A stretch of 64,000 nt of DNA from Actinomadura atramentaria DSM 43919 (GCF_000381885.1 NZ_KB907215.1:52444-116443); one strand, 5' to 3'; shown: positions 24,304-32,462, numbered from the stretch's first letter. Notes: generated from the sequence alone by a model not told the origin. Numbers and translations are program-made.

Positions 24304-24529
24304 AGGCCCTGCTCCGTTCCTGGTTCCTCGACGGATTCAGGCTACGGCGCAGGGCCCTTGCCGTAAGGCGCGGCGGCTGATTATCGGCCGCAGCCGATTC
24401 ACCGCGAAGACGGCTCTGCGGGCTGCGGCACGCGCAGCCGTGCGAGGACGCCGACGACGTAGGCCGCCGCCGTTGCTCGTAAGCCCCTTCGGCCGTTCGA
24501 GCGGTCGCGGCTCGATAGTCTTCGGCAAG
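24304..24529. other. Upstream region of the leftward XRE gene
   Basis: No gene is seen between the XRE start at 24303 and the DUF397 remnant. The region probably contains the XRE promoter. Confidence 0.4.
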
Positions 24530-24640
24530 GTCCGCGTCCGCGATGGCATGAACCCGAACGGCCAGCGCCTCGCGTCACGCCCCACGCCCGGCGAAGCCAG
24601 ACGGGCCGCATCAAGGCCAGCGCGCTCACCCTCCGACCAT
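24530..24640 (+). pseudogene. Remnant of a DUF397 gene 3' end
   Basis: This stretch matches the 3' end of the DUF397 gene at about 21113-21217 base for base over long runs: GTCCGCG, ACCCGAACGGCC, CCCCACGCC, GGCGAAGCC and ACGGGCCGCATCAA. Substitutions have removed the reading frame and the stop (TGA is now CGA). No 5' part is present. The following ~200 bases are leader 5, just as leader 4 follows the intact gene, so the two regions come from one duplicated segment. Confidence 0.75.
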
Positions 24641-24838
24641 CGCCCAACTCCTCCGACCTGACGCCCGGCGGCATCTCATGACGCCCGAGAAGAACCAACA
24701 CGGACCGCAGCCGAACAATCACACGAGCCCGTCGTTTGCAGCGAACCTCCCGGGGTTTCTGCACAACCGGAGGTCTGCTGCAAAAATGAGGCCAGCCGAC
24801 GCCGCCGGGCCCGGGTCAGCCTGCGCCTTTACCCTGGG
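24641..24838 (+). promoter_or_regulatory. CRISPR leader 5 with conserved palindrome
   Basis: The palindrome at 24735-24786 (GTTTGCAGCGAACCTCCC ... CCGGAGGTCTGCTGCAAAAA) is the best-paired of the five. Upstream is GGACCGCAGCCGAACAATCAC. The leader end reads CTTTACCCTGGG followed by GA rather than GT, matching the altered repeat of this array. Confidence 0.8.
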
Positions 24839-25066
24839 GACCTCATCCGCCCTGCAAGGGTTCGCAACGCCGCCGCCCGCGACCAGTACCCGCCGACGTC
24901 CGGGACCTCATCTGCCCTGCGAGGGTTCGCAACCCGAGCAGCAGGTGCAGGAAGCCGCCGCGAAGTACGTGACCTCATCCGCCCTGCGAGGGTTCGCAAC
25001 CGGTGGGGGGACTCGTATGGAGCCGTATGGAGCATCGACCTCATCCGCCCTGCGAGGGTTCGCAAC
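24839..25066 (+). CRISPR. CRISPR array 5 (four repeats, three spacers; variant repeat)
   Basis: Repeats at 24839-24868, 24904-24933, 24971-25000 and 25037-25066 use a sub-type beginning GACCTCATCCGCCC instead of GTCCTCATCCACCC; the 3' half GAGGGTTCGCAAC is unchanged. Spacers are 35, 37 and 36 nt. Both variant bases are in all four repeats except one T at 24904+10, so the sub-type is fixed in this array. Confidence 0.96.
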
Positions 25067-25147
25067 AAGACCTGCTGCGCAGTTCGTCGCCGCCCTCGCA
25101 TTGTCTCCGCAGGCGGTTGCACGTGCGCCCCATCCCGAGTCGTCCCA

Positions 25148-25693
25148 GTGGTTAGGCTTTTCGGCGTGCGGGGCGACGGCAAGAGGGTTCTCTACGTGGT
25201 GGTGTGTGCGGCTCCCGCTGCCAGTGAGGTCACGGAGTTCGTTGAACTCGCGCAGGGCGCGGGCTGGCGGGTGGTCGTGGTCACGACTCCGTTGGGTCGG
25301 CGTTTCGTGGACGCAGACCTGCTCGCCGAGCTCACCGGGGAGCGTGTGCGCTCGGAGTACCGGATGCCGGACGAGCCGAACGCGTTGCCGTCCGCCGATG
25401 CGGTGGTGGTCGCCCCGGCGACCTTCAACACGATCAACAAGTGGGCGGTCGGTATCGCGGACACGTTCGCGGTGGCCTTGTTGTGCGAGCTGATGGGGTT
25501 CGGCGTTCCGATAGTGGCCGTGCCCTTGCTCAAGGAGGCGCTGGCTCGGCATACCGCGTTCGTAAGGAACGTGGAGGCGCTGCGGGAAATGGGCGTGCGG
25601 GTGCTGTTCGACCCTGCCGCGCCCGCTCACGCCCGGATGCCGACGTGGGAGCGGGTCATCACCGAGTTGAGCGACCTCGTCGAGAACGGCTAG
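25148..25693 (+). CDS. Flavoprotein (phosphopantothenoylcysteine decarboxylase-like fold)
   Basis: GTG 25148 gives 181 residues; GTG 25166 is an equally possible start. VLYVVVCAAPAASEV is the first Rossmann-like strand, and VVVAPATFNTINKWAVGIAD (about 91-110) is the conserved FMN-binding motif of the flavoprotein/HFCD family. The protein lacks the C-terminal CoaB half, so it is not the main CoaBC enzyme. Similar small flavoproteins are common near XRE regulators in actinomycetes; the substrate is unknown. Confidence 0.75.
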   Translation: MVRLFGVRGDGKRVLYVVVCAAPAASEVTEFVELAQGAGWRVVVVTTPLGRRFVDADLLAELTGERVRSEYRMPDEPNALPSADAVVVAPATFNTINKWAVGIADTFAVALLCELMGFGVPIVAVPLLKEALARHTAFVRNVEALREMGVRVLFDPAAPAHARMPTWERVITELSDLVENG

Positions 25694-26030
25694 TCCAGGA
25701 CGACGGCGGCGGGGAGCTGGCGGATGCGCAGCCCCGGCCGCGTCTGCGCTTCGCGGACCTCCGCGACCAGGTCGCGCGTGAGGGACTAGGCAACGAACCA
25801 GCTCGCTAACACGCTGCGCGCGTCGGCGAGGCGTTGTTCGGCGGCACGCGGCTGCCGCTCGTCCAGATGCGCACGCGCAACGTCGAGCAGATGCCGACCG
25901 CGCGCGATGCCCCGCAGCTCACCGAGCCGAACATCGCCGGCGGCGGCAAGCGCGCGGCCGGAATCCCGCACGGTCGCATAGGCGTAAGCGCTCTGCGCCT
26001 GCACCGCCGTCAGGCCCGCCGACGAGACGT
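25691..26030 (-). pseudogene. Remnant of an XRE-TPR regulator (C-terminal part)
   Basis: Leftward translation gives AVQAQSAYAYATVRDSGRAL ... RGRHLLDVARAHLDERQ ... LADARSVLASWFVA and then a TAG at 25786, with the family's usual tail (RDLVAEVREAQTRPGLRIR ... VVLD) following before a second stop at about 25691. The fragment lacks the helix-turn-helix and most repeats. Its upstream boundary falls at the repeat of mini-array 6 (26041). Confidence 0.65.
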
Positions 26031-26040
26031 TCGCGCTCCG

Positions 26041-26136
26041 GTCCTCGTCCGCCCTGCGAGGGTTCGCAACGGGAGCAGGGATGGAGCATCGTCGCCGTCG
26101 CGGTGGTCCTCATCCGCCCTGTGAGGGGTTCACGAC
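26041..26136 (+). CRISPR. CRISPR mini-array 6 (two repeats, one spacer)
   Basis: Repeat 26041-26070 (GTCCTCGTCCGCCCTGCG ...) and decayed repeat 26106-26136 (GTGAGGGGTTCACGAC) enclose a 35-nt spacer, 26071-26105. There is no leader. It lies exactly at the broken 5' edge of an XRE-TPR remnant. Confidence 0.85.
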
Positions 26137-26176
26137 TTGCATATGTGGGAGAAGATCGGCGCGGGGACCGTTTGGG

Positions 26177-27328
26177 CTAGCCGAAGCTGATTTCGATTCC
26201 CCAGCCTCCGGAGCTTGAGGACTCGCGTAGGGACGAGCCGTCCCAGTAGGCGGGGATGTGGTCACAGCCGGGGATGCCCAAGCCCGCGTAGAGGACGAAG
26301 AGCATCGGCATTTCTTCGCCGATTCCGCCTGGGCGTTCGTAGGCTGCTCGGAGTTTCTGGTCGTCTGTGGTCAGGCCCGCGTCGGCTGCCCAGGACTTGG
26401 AGGTCTTGTAGAAGTTGTAGAGGTCCGAGTCGTCGTAGCTGCCGCAGTGGCCTACCGCGTGGGCCGCGTCGAGTCCTAGGACCGTTTCCCAGTATTCGCC
26501 GGGGCGGGATGTGCCCGTGACGACGCAGAAGCCCGCGTCGGCCGCGGCCGCGAAGATGACCGGGCCCTGTGTCTCGGTCGCGAAGGCGTGCAGGGCTCCG
26601 TTGAGGTCGTCCGGCCATTCGCCCGCGCTGCCCACGCGCCAGCCCTTCTTGAATTTCTGCTCGTACTTGTGGAAGCCACCGGGCCATAGTTGCGCCGACT
26701 GGAGTTTTGCAACCTTCGTCGGTGCTCTGACCAGCAGGATCGCCTCGGCTTCGACGGTCTGGGGCGGGCCTACGTCGACCTTGTCGGGGACGTCCAGCTC
26801 TTCATCGTCGGCCGTGAGGTCGACGGCGAACGGGTCCGTGCCGACGAAGTTCGGGATGCCGAGGCCGCCGAGCAAGGCGGCCAGCAGACGCAGCCCGGCG
26901 TCCTCGCCGCCGTCGTGGAGCAGCGCCACGTCGAGCAGCGCGGGGTCGAAGGCGGTGCCCGCGGCGGCGGCCCAGGCGCGCATCTCCGGGCGGGCCTCGT
27001 CGAGCGTGTAGCCGACGGTGTTCGCGCCGAAGGACTGCGCCGTCCGCAGGCCGAGGAACACCACGCGCGTCCGGTCGCGTGGAATGGCGGCATAGACGAT
27101 CGCGCACTTCCCGTCGAGGAACAGCGCGACGAGCGCCGGCATCCCGGTCTCGTGGGCGAAGGACTGCACGGCCGCGTCGTAATTCGGCGGCTGGTGGTCG
27201 GAGAAGGCCACCCGCCACCCGTCTCCGCACTCCTCGTCCGAGGCGAACTCGCCGGGCCAGTGCTGTGCGCTGCGCAGCCGCGCCACCTCGTACGGGGAAC
27301 GCACGAGAACTGCGGTCATCGTCTCCAT
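26177..27328 (-). CDS. Hypothetical protein made of two related halves
   Basis: ATG 27328 (or 27319) gives 383 or 380 residues. The halves are repeats: RSPYEVARLRSAQHWPGEF and GLRLLAALLGGLGIPNF in the first, RAPTKVAKLQSAQLWPGGF and MPMLFVLYAGLGIPGCDHI in the second. No signal peptide, membrane helix or catalytic motif is recognised. The C-terminus is serine/glycine-rich. It lies alone between the CRISPR mosaic and the conserved chromosome. Confidence 0.7.
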   Translation of the reverse strand: METMTAVLVRSPYEVARLRSAQHWPGEFASDEECGDGWRVAFSDHQPPNYDAAVQSFAHETGMPALVALFLDGKCAIVYAAIPRDRTRVVFLGLRTAQSFGANTVGYTLDEARPEMRAWAAAAGTAFDPALLDVALLHDGGEDAGLRLLAALLGGLGIPNFVGTDPFAVDLTADDEELDVPDKVDVGPPQTVEAEAILLVRAPTKVAKLQSAQLWPGGFHKYEQKFKKGWRVGSAGEWPDDLNGALHAFATETQGPVIFAAAADAGFCVVTGTSRPGEYWETVLGLDAAHAVGHCGSYDDSDLYNFYKTSKSWAADAGLTTDDQKLRAAYERPGGIGEEMPMLFVLYAGLGIPGCDHIPAYWDGSSLRESSSSGGWGIEISFG

Positions 27329-27537
27329 GAAGGGGGAGCATATTTCACGGAAAGGCGCACAGGAACACCGATCAAGAGATGTGTTCAAAAGCCCACGATC
27401 AGTGATCAATAACGCCCGTGGAACGGGCGGAACCGATTCTAAGACGCACCACCTCGACAGCCGGTTGACACAAATGAACCGGTAATAATCCACAGAGTTC
27501 CCCGGGGACGCGGAACCCGGCGTCCCCGGGGAAGGGC

Positions 27538-28224
27538 TCAGGCCGCCCAACCGCCGTCCGCCGACAGCTCCGCGGCGGTCGCGTAGCGGTTCAACGCCGT
27601 CAACCCCGCGACGGTCGGCGCGGAAGGATTGTCCGCCGGATTGGCGTCCGTGTCCGTCGGCCCCGGATGCACGAGATTGACCGTGATCCCGTGCGGCCCG
27701 AGGTCGCGCGCCAGCCCCTTCGTCATCCCCACCAGCGCCGATTTGGTCAGCGCGTACAGCGTGAGGCCCGGAAAAGGCGCGCGCACCGCGACATTGCTGC
27801 CGATCGAGATGATCCGCCCGCCCTCGCCCATGTGCCGGGCGGCGGCGCGCGAGGCCAGGTACGGCCCCCGCACGTTCACGGCGACCATCGCGTCGAAGGC
27901 GTCGAGATCCAGCTCGTCCAGCGGCCCGACCATGTACGACGCCGCGTTGTTCACCAGCACGTCGAGCCGCCCGAAGGCGCCGGCGGCCCGGTCCACGGCA
28001 GCGACGACCGCGTTCGGGTCGCCGCTGTCGGCGCGCACGACCAGCGCCCGCCGCCCCATCCCCTCGATCTCCGCGGCGACCTTCGCGGCCTCCTCCTCGG
28101 CCGCGCGGTAGGTCAGCGCGACGTCCGCGCCGCCCGCCGCCAGCCGCAGCGCGACCGCCGCGCCGATGCCCCGCGCGCCGCCCGTGACGAGCGCGGCCAG
28201 TCCGTTGAATGTCGTGTCGTCCAT
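27538..28224 (-). CDS. SDR-family oxidoreductase with C-terminal deletion
   Basis: A 228-residue short-chain dehydrogenase: cofactor loop TGGARGIGAA (about 15-24), NNA motif LVNNAASY, active-site Tyr/Lys in LYALTKSALVG and PGPTDTD after. The usual C-terminal stretch of about 20 residues before the final strand (…AHLAGPEA-ITG…VDGGWAA in relatives) is missing: RYATAAELSADGGWAA is joined directly. The deletion is in frame and removes part of the substrate and dimer region, so activity is uncertain. Confidence 0.85.
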   Translation of the reverse strand: MDDTTFNGLAALVTGGARGIGAAVALRLAAGGADVALTYRAAEEEAAKVAAEIEGMGRRALVVRADSGDPNAVVAAVDRAAGAFGRLDVLVNNAASYMVGPLDELDLDAFDAMVAVNVRGPYLASRAAARHMGEGGRIISIGSNVAVRAPFPGLTLYALTKSALVGMTKGLARDLGPHGITVNLVHPGPTDTDANPADNPSAPTVAGLTALNRYATAAELSADGGWAA

Positions 28225-28278
28225 GACGTCGATCCTGGTCAACGCGCCGCGCGCGGGCTGGCACGAATCCGCCGCGTC

Positions 28279-28302
28279 GTTTCGCGGCCCCGCCCCCGGG
28301 TA
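28279..28302 (+). promoter_or_regulatory. SigB-type stress promoter before topoisomerase IB
   Basis: GTTT (28279-28282), 15 bases, then GGGTA (28298-28302) fits the actinomycete SigB-group consensus G-N-N-T, N14-16, GGGTA(C/T). It ends about 14 bases before the ATG at 28316. Confidence 0.5.
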
Positions 28303-28315
28303 GCGGAGTCTCGTC

Positions 28316-29359
28316 ATGACGATGCGGCGCAGCGACCCGGCGGGGCCGGGAATCCGGCGGCGACGGCACGGGCGCGGCTTCCGCTATCTCGACGCGGACG
28401 GACGCCCGCTGGCCGACCCCGCCGAGCTGGCGCGCGTCAAGGCGCTCGTCATCCCGCCCGCCTGGCAGGACGTGTGGATCTGCCCGCACGACGACGGCCA
28501 TCTCCAGGCGGTCGGCGTGGACGCGGCGGGCCGCCGCCAGTACCTGTACCACCCCGAATGGCGCAAAGAGCGCGACCGGGAGAAGCACGACCACGTCCTG
28601 GAGTTCGGCGGACGGCTCCCGGACGTCCGCGCGGCGGTCGCCGAGCACCTGGCCGGGCGCGGCCTCACCCGCGAACGCGTCCTCGCGGCGGCGGTCCGGC
28701 TCATCGACCTGGGCTTCTTCCGCATCGGCGGCGAGGAGTACGCCGAGGAGAACGGCACGTACGGCCTGGCGACGGTCCGCCGCGAGCACGTGACCTGCGG
28801 AAGGGGCGCGGTGACGTTCGAGTACCCCGCCAAGCACGGCAAGGAGCGCCACCAGGCCGTCGTGGAGGAATCGGTGTGCCGCGTCGTGTCCGCGCTCAAA
28901 CGCCGGACGGACGGCGCGGGCCAGCTCCTGATCCACCGCACCGGCCGCGCCTGGCACGAGGTGAGAGGCGCGGACGTCAACGACTACCTGCGCGAACTGT
29001 CCGGCGGCGACTTCACCGCGAAGGACTTCCGCACCTGGCACGCGACCGTCCTCGCGGCGGTCGGCCTGGCGGTGTCGACGCGCGCGGAGACGGAGGCGGC
29101 CCGCAAGCGCGCGGTGGCGCGCGTCGTCCAGGAGGTCGCCGGATACCTCGGCAACACCCCGGCCGTCGCGCGCGCGTCCTACATCGACCCCCGCGTCGTG
29201 GAGCTGTACGAGAACGGCGTGACGATCGCGCCCGTCCTCACCGAGCTGGGCGGCGAGGCGGCGTTCGGCGAGCTGGCGACGCAGGGCCGCGTCGAGGCGG
29301 CCGTCCGCGCGATGCTGACGGCCGCCCCGGAGAGGGTCAGGGCTGCAGCAGGATCTTGA
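28316..29359 (+). CDS. DNA topoisomerase IB (poxvirus-like bacterial type)
   Basis: It relaxes supercoils through a 3'-phosphotyrosine. The 347-residue length is normal. Family hallmarks: PPAWQDVWICPHDDGHLQAV at about 43-62, catalytic Arg/Lys region in YPAKHGKERHQ, the KDFRTWHAT motif (H about 242), and the active-site tyrosine in ARASYIDPRV (about 288). The 3' end overlaps the convergent dehydrogenase gene by about 23 bases. The upstream SigB-like site suggests stress expression. Confidence 0.93.
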   Translation: MTMRRSDPAGPGIRRRRHGRGFRYLDADGRPLADPAELARVKALVIPPAWQDVWICPHDDGHLQAVGVDAAGRRQYLYHPEWRKERDREKHDHVLEFGGRLPDVRAAVAEHLAGRGLTRERVLAAAVRLIDLGFFRIGGEEYAEENGTYGLATVRREHVTCGRGAVTFEYPAKHGKERHQAVVEESVCRVVSALKRRTDGAGQLLIHRTGRAWHEVRGADVNDYLRELSGGDFTAKDFRTWHATVLAAVGLAVSTRAETEAARKRAVARVVQEVAGYLGNTPAVARASYIDPRVVELYENGVTIAPVLTELGGEAAFGELATQGRVEAAVRAMLTAAPERVRAAAGS

Positions 29360-30518
29360 TCGCCCCGTCCTGCTTCTTCTGGAAGATCTCGTAGCCGTGC
29401 GGGGCCTCCTCCAGCGGCATCTTGTGCGTGGCGAGGTCCATGACGCCGAGCGGGTCGGCGTCGTCGGCGGCGAGCGGGAGGACGTCGTCGATCCAGCGGT
29501 GGACGTGCGCCTGCCCCATCCGCACGGTGATGCCCTTGTCGAACATCTGGAGCATCGGCAGCGGATCGGTCATGCCGCCGTACACGCCCGACAGCGAGAT
29601 GGTCCCCCCGCGCCGGACGATCTCGATCGCGAGATTGAGCGCCGCGAGCCGATCGACGCCCGCACGCTGCATGAGCTGCTCCGCGACGCCGTCCGGCATG
29701 AACCCGACGATCGTGTGCGCGGCCTTGCCCAGCGGCGAGCCGTGCGCCTCCATCCCGACCGCGTCGATGACCGAATCGGTCCCGCGCCCGTCCGTGAGGT
29801 CGCGGACCGCGCCGGGCAGGTCGTCCTGCGCGGACAGGTCCAGCACCTCGATCCCGTGCCGCCGCGCCATCGCCAGCCGCTCGGGGACGAGGTCCACGCC
29901 GATCACCCGGTACCCGCGGTGCCGCGCGATCCGCGCGCACATCTGCCCGATCGGCCCGAGCCCGAGGACGGTCACCGACCCGCCCTGCGGCACCTCGGCG
30001 AACTCGACGGCCTGCCACGCGGTCGGCAGCACGTCCGACAGGTACACGAACCGCTCGTCCGGCGGCCCCTCCGGCACCTTGATCGGCCCGAACTGCGCCT
30101 GCGGGACGCGCAGGTACTCGGCCTGCCCGCCCGGCACCTCGCCGTACAGCCGCGTGTAGCCGAACAACGACGCGCCCATGCCTTGTTCGCGGTTCTGCGT
30201 CGTCTCGCACTGCGCGAACAGTTTCATCTCGCACATGTGACAGTGCCCGCAGGAGATGTTGAACGGGATGACGACCCGGTCTCCGGCGGCGATGTGCGAG
30301 ACCTCCGGGCCGACCTCCTCGACGATCCCCATCGGCTCGTGCCCGAGGACGTCGCCCTCCCCGATGAACGGCCCCAGGACCTCGTACAGGTGCAGGTCCG
30401 AGCCGCAGATCCCCGACGACGTCACGCGGATGATCGCGTCGTTCGGCTCCTTGATCGCGGGATCGGGGACGGTGTCGACGCGGACGTCGCGCTTGCCGTG
30501 CCAGGTGAGCGCCTTCAT
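29337..30518 (-). CDS. Zinc-dependent alcohol dehydrogenase, formaldehyde dehydrogenase-like
   Basis: A 393-residue medium-chain dehydrogenase. SSGICGSDLHLYE and GHEPMGIVEEVG carry the catalytic zinc ligands; CGHCHMCEMKLFAQCE is the structural zinc site (four Cys); VLGLGPIGQMCARIA is the NAD-binding loop. The layout matches glutathione-independent formaldehyde dehydrogenase-type proteins of actinomycetes. The substrate is not determined. A good SigB-type promoter lies upstream. Confidence 0.9.
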   Translation of the reverse strand: MKALTWHGKRDVRVDTVPDPAIKEPNDAIIRVTSSGICGSDLHLYEVLGPFIGEGDVLGHEPMGIVEEVGPEVSHIAAGDRVVIPFNISCGHCHMCEMKLFAQCETTQNREQGMGASLFGYTRLYGEVPGGQAEYLRVPQAQFGPIKVPEGPPDERFVYLSDVLPTAWQAVEFAEVPQGGSVTVLGLGPIGQMCARIARHRGYRVIGVDLVPERLAMARRHGIEVLDLSAQDDLPGAVRDLTDGRGTDSVIDAVGMEAHGSPLGKAAHTIVGFMPDGVAEQLMQRAGVDRLAALNLAIEIVRRGGTISLSGVYGGMTDPLPMLQMFDKGITVRMGQAHVHRWIDDVLPLAADDADPLGVMDLATHKMPLEEAPHGYEIFQKKQDGAIKILLQP

Positions 30519-30546
30519 CAGTTCTTCCCTCCGAGGTAGCGGGGAC

Positions 30547-30570
30547 GTACCCCCGCCCGCTACCCGAAGC
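30547..30570 (-). promoter_or_regulatory. SigB-type stress promoter before the alcohol dehydrogenase
   Basis: Reading leftward, GCTT (30570-30567), 14 bases, then GGGTAC (30552-30547) matches the SigB consensus fully, about 30 bases before the ATG at 30518. Confidence 0.55.
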
Positions 30571-30588
30571 GATGACCGGTATGCGGCG

Positions 30589-31248
30589 CTATCCGGCGAG
30601 CGGCGAGCCGTCGAACCGCCGCAGCAGCTCCCCCGCCCCCGCGTAGACGGCGACCGCGCCCTCGTCCAGCAGCTCCGCCCGCGACACCCCGCCCGTCAGC
30701 ACGCCGACGCACGGCAGGCCGGCGCGGGCGCACGCCCGGACGTCCCACACGGCGTCCCCGACGAACACGGCGCGGTCCGCCGGGACTCCGGCGGCGTCCA
30801 GCGCCTCCTCGACCAGGTCGGGGGCCGGTTTGCTCTGCTCCACGTCGGCCGATGACGTGACCGCGTCGATGGCGTCGTCCGCGTCCAGCGCGCGCCGCAG
30901 CGCCCCCATCTCCGTCGCCGACGCCGAACTCGCGAGCACCACCCGCGCGCCGAGCCGGGAGCAGCGGCGCAGCAGGCCGCCCGCGCCGTCGAACGGCTCC
31001 AGCCGGTCCCAGTACTGGGCGTACAGCGCGGTGTGGGCGGCGCGCAGCGCGTCGTCGCCCGACCGGTCGCGGTCGCGCGGCAGGACGTGGTCGAGCAGCT
31101 TGTCCGAGCCCATCCCGATCGCCCGGTGGATCTCGGCCGTCTCGACGACGTGCCCGCCCTGCCGGAACGCCTGCCACCAGCACACCGCGTGCAGGTAGTC
31201 GGTGTCGACCAGCGTCCCGTCCACATCGAAGATCACAGCGTCCGTCAC
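30589..31248 (-). CDS. HAD-superfamily hydrolase (phosphoglycolate phosphatase-like)
   Basis: A 219-residue haloacid dehalogenase-type phosphatase: motif I FDVDGTLVDTDY (about 7-18), motif II LASSAS, lysine in SADVEQSKPAPDLV, and motif III FVGDAVWDVRAC. The small helical cap between motifs I and II indicates subfamily IA. The substrate is probably a small sugar or organic phosphate, not identified. Confidence 0.88.
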   Translation of the reverse strand: MTDAVIFDVDGTLVDTDYLHAVCWWQAFRQGGHVVETAEIHRAIGMGSDKLLDHVLPRDRDRSGDDALRAAHTALYAQYWDRLEPFDGAGGLLRRCSRLGARVVLASSASATEMGALRRALDADDAIDAVTSSADVEQSKPAPDLVEEALDAAGVPADRAVFVGDAVWDVRACARAGLPCVGVLTGGVSRAELLDEGAVAVYAGAGELLRRFDGSPLAG

Positions 31249-31277
31249 GCCGGACCGCCTACCCGCGACGGCGCGGA

Positions 31278-31475
31278 TCAGTCCACGAAGAAGAACAGGG
31301 AGAGCGCCACCAGGTGCGACACGATCACCAGGATCAGCGAGATCCAGAAGATGTTCTTGGCGATCGGGTGGTCGAAGTAGGCGCTGCGCTGCGGGGTCTT
31401 GACCTCGGCGCGCGCCTCGACCTGGTTCTCCAGCTCGTCCAGGGACGGCAGGAACGACGGTCGGCGAAGCCCCAT
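31278..31475 (-). CDS. Small single-pass membrane protein
   Basis: 65 residues, charged N-terminal half, then IFWISLILVIVSHLVALSLF (about 43-62) as one membrane helix. No family is recognised. It lies between the HAD gene and rlmB, all leftward, with 60 bases to rlmB, and may belong to their transcript. Confidence 0.6.
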   Translation of the reverse strand: MGLRRPSFLPSLDELENQVEARAEVKTPQRSAYFDHPIAKNIFWISLILVIVSHLVALSLFFFVD

Positions 31476-31535
31476 GCCCGTCCCCCTTTCTCTCCCTTTC
31501 AGGCTACCTGTCGTGTTCGCCGGACCGGCCGCGGG

Positions 31536-32462
31536 TCAGCGCGACCGCCGCCGCGACGCCTCGTACAGCGCGATGCCCGCCGCGACGCCCGCGTTCAGCG
31601 ACTCGGCCGCGCCCGGCATCGGGATCGTGACGAGCACGTCGCAGGTGTCGGCGACCAGCCGCCCGAGGCCCTTGCCCTCCGAGCCCACGACCAGCACGAA
31701 CGGCCCCTCGGCGATCTCCAGGTCGCCGACCGGGACGGTGCCCGCCGCGTCCAGCCCGGCCACGAAGCAGCCCGCCTTCTGGTACGCCTTGAGCTGCCGC
31801 GCGAGGTTCGTCGCCTGCGCGACCGGGATGGACGCGAGCGTGCCCGCCGACGCCTTCCACGCCCCCGCCGTCACGCCCGCCGCGCGCCGCTCCGGCACCA
31901 CGACGCCGCTCGCGCCGAACGCCGCCGCGGACCGCACGATCGCGCCGAGGTTGCGCGGGTCGGTGATCCCGTCCACCGCGACGATCAGCGGCGCGGAGCC
32001 GCGCAGCAGGTCGTCGGCGTGCGCGTACCGGTACGGCCGGACCTGCAGCGCGATGCCCTGGTGGACGGCCCCGTCGGTGAGCCGGTCCAGCTCGCCGCGG
32101 CCCGTCTCCAGCAGCGGGACGCGCCGGTCCGCCGCGAGCTGGATCGCCTCGCGGACCCGGTCGTCGCGGCCCTCCGCCACGTACAGGGCGCTGCCGGGGA
32201 CGCCCGCGCGCAGCGCCTCCAGCACCGGGTTGCGGCCGGTGACCAGCTCCGGCGTCTCCCCGTTGGCGCGCCGCGCGCCCGCCGGCCGGCTCCGCCGCTC
32301 CGGCTCGCCCTGCGCGGCCCGGTCGCGCGCCGCGCCCGGCCCGAGTGTGGACGTGCCCGTGCGCTTGGCGCTCTTGACGGCGCGGGCGCGCTGCCGCTTG
32401 TCGTGCCAGTGCCGGTTCTCGGCCTTCGGCGTCGGTCCCTTGCCCTTGCGCTTGGCGGTCAT
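31536..32462 (-). CDS. rlmB: 23S rRNA (guanosine-2'-O)-methyltransferase RlmB
   Basis: A SPOUT methyltransferase of 308 residues. After a lysine/arginine-rich N-terminal extension (to about residue 70), ELVTGRNPVLEALRAG starts the substrate-binding domain. VDGITDPRNLGAIVRSAAAFG, VVGSEGKGLGRLV and IPMPGAAESLNAGVAAGIALYEA are the three knot motifs. It lies downstream of cysS, the usual actinobacterial order cysS-rlmB, with a Clp-N gene inserted between them here. Confidence 0.95.
   Translation of the reverse strand: MTAKRKGKGPTPKAENRHWHDKRQRARAVKSAKRTGTSTLGPGAARDRAAQGEPERRSRPAGARRANGETPELVTGRNPVLEALRAGVPGSALYVAEGRDDRVREAIQLAADRRVPLLETGRGELDRLTDGAVHQGIALQVRPYRYAHADDLLRGSAPLIVAVDGITDPRNLGAIVRSAAAFGASGVVVPERRAAGVTAGAWKASAGTLASIPVAQATNLARQLKAYQKAGCFVAGLDAAGTVPVGDLEIAEGPFVLVVGSEGKGLGRLVADTCDVLVTIPMPGAAESLNAGVAAGIALYEASRRRSR

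Noticed and set aside
25148..25693. CoaBC pantothenate-pathway enzyme
   Set aside because: Only the flavoprotein half is present and the CoaB synthetase half is missing, so it was named as a flavoprotein of unknown substrate.
12060..26136. A complete integrative element or prophage carrying the CRISPR mosaic
   Set aside because: No integrase, replication, transfer or phage structural genes and no tRNA with direct repeats were found, although the BldC-like and XRE genes are types often seen on such elements.
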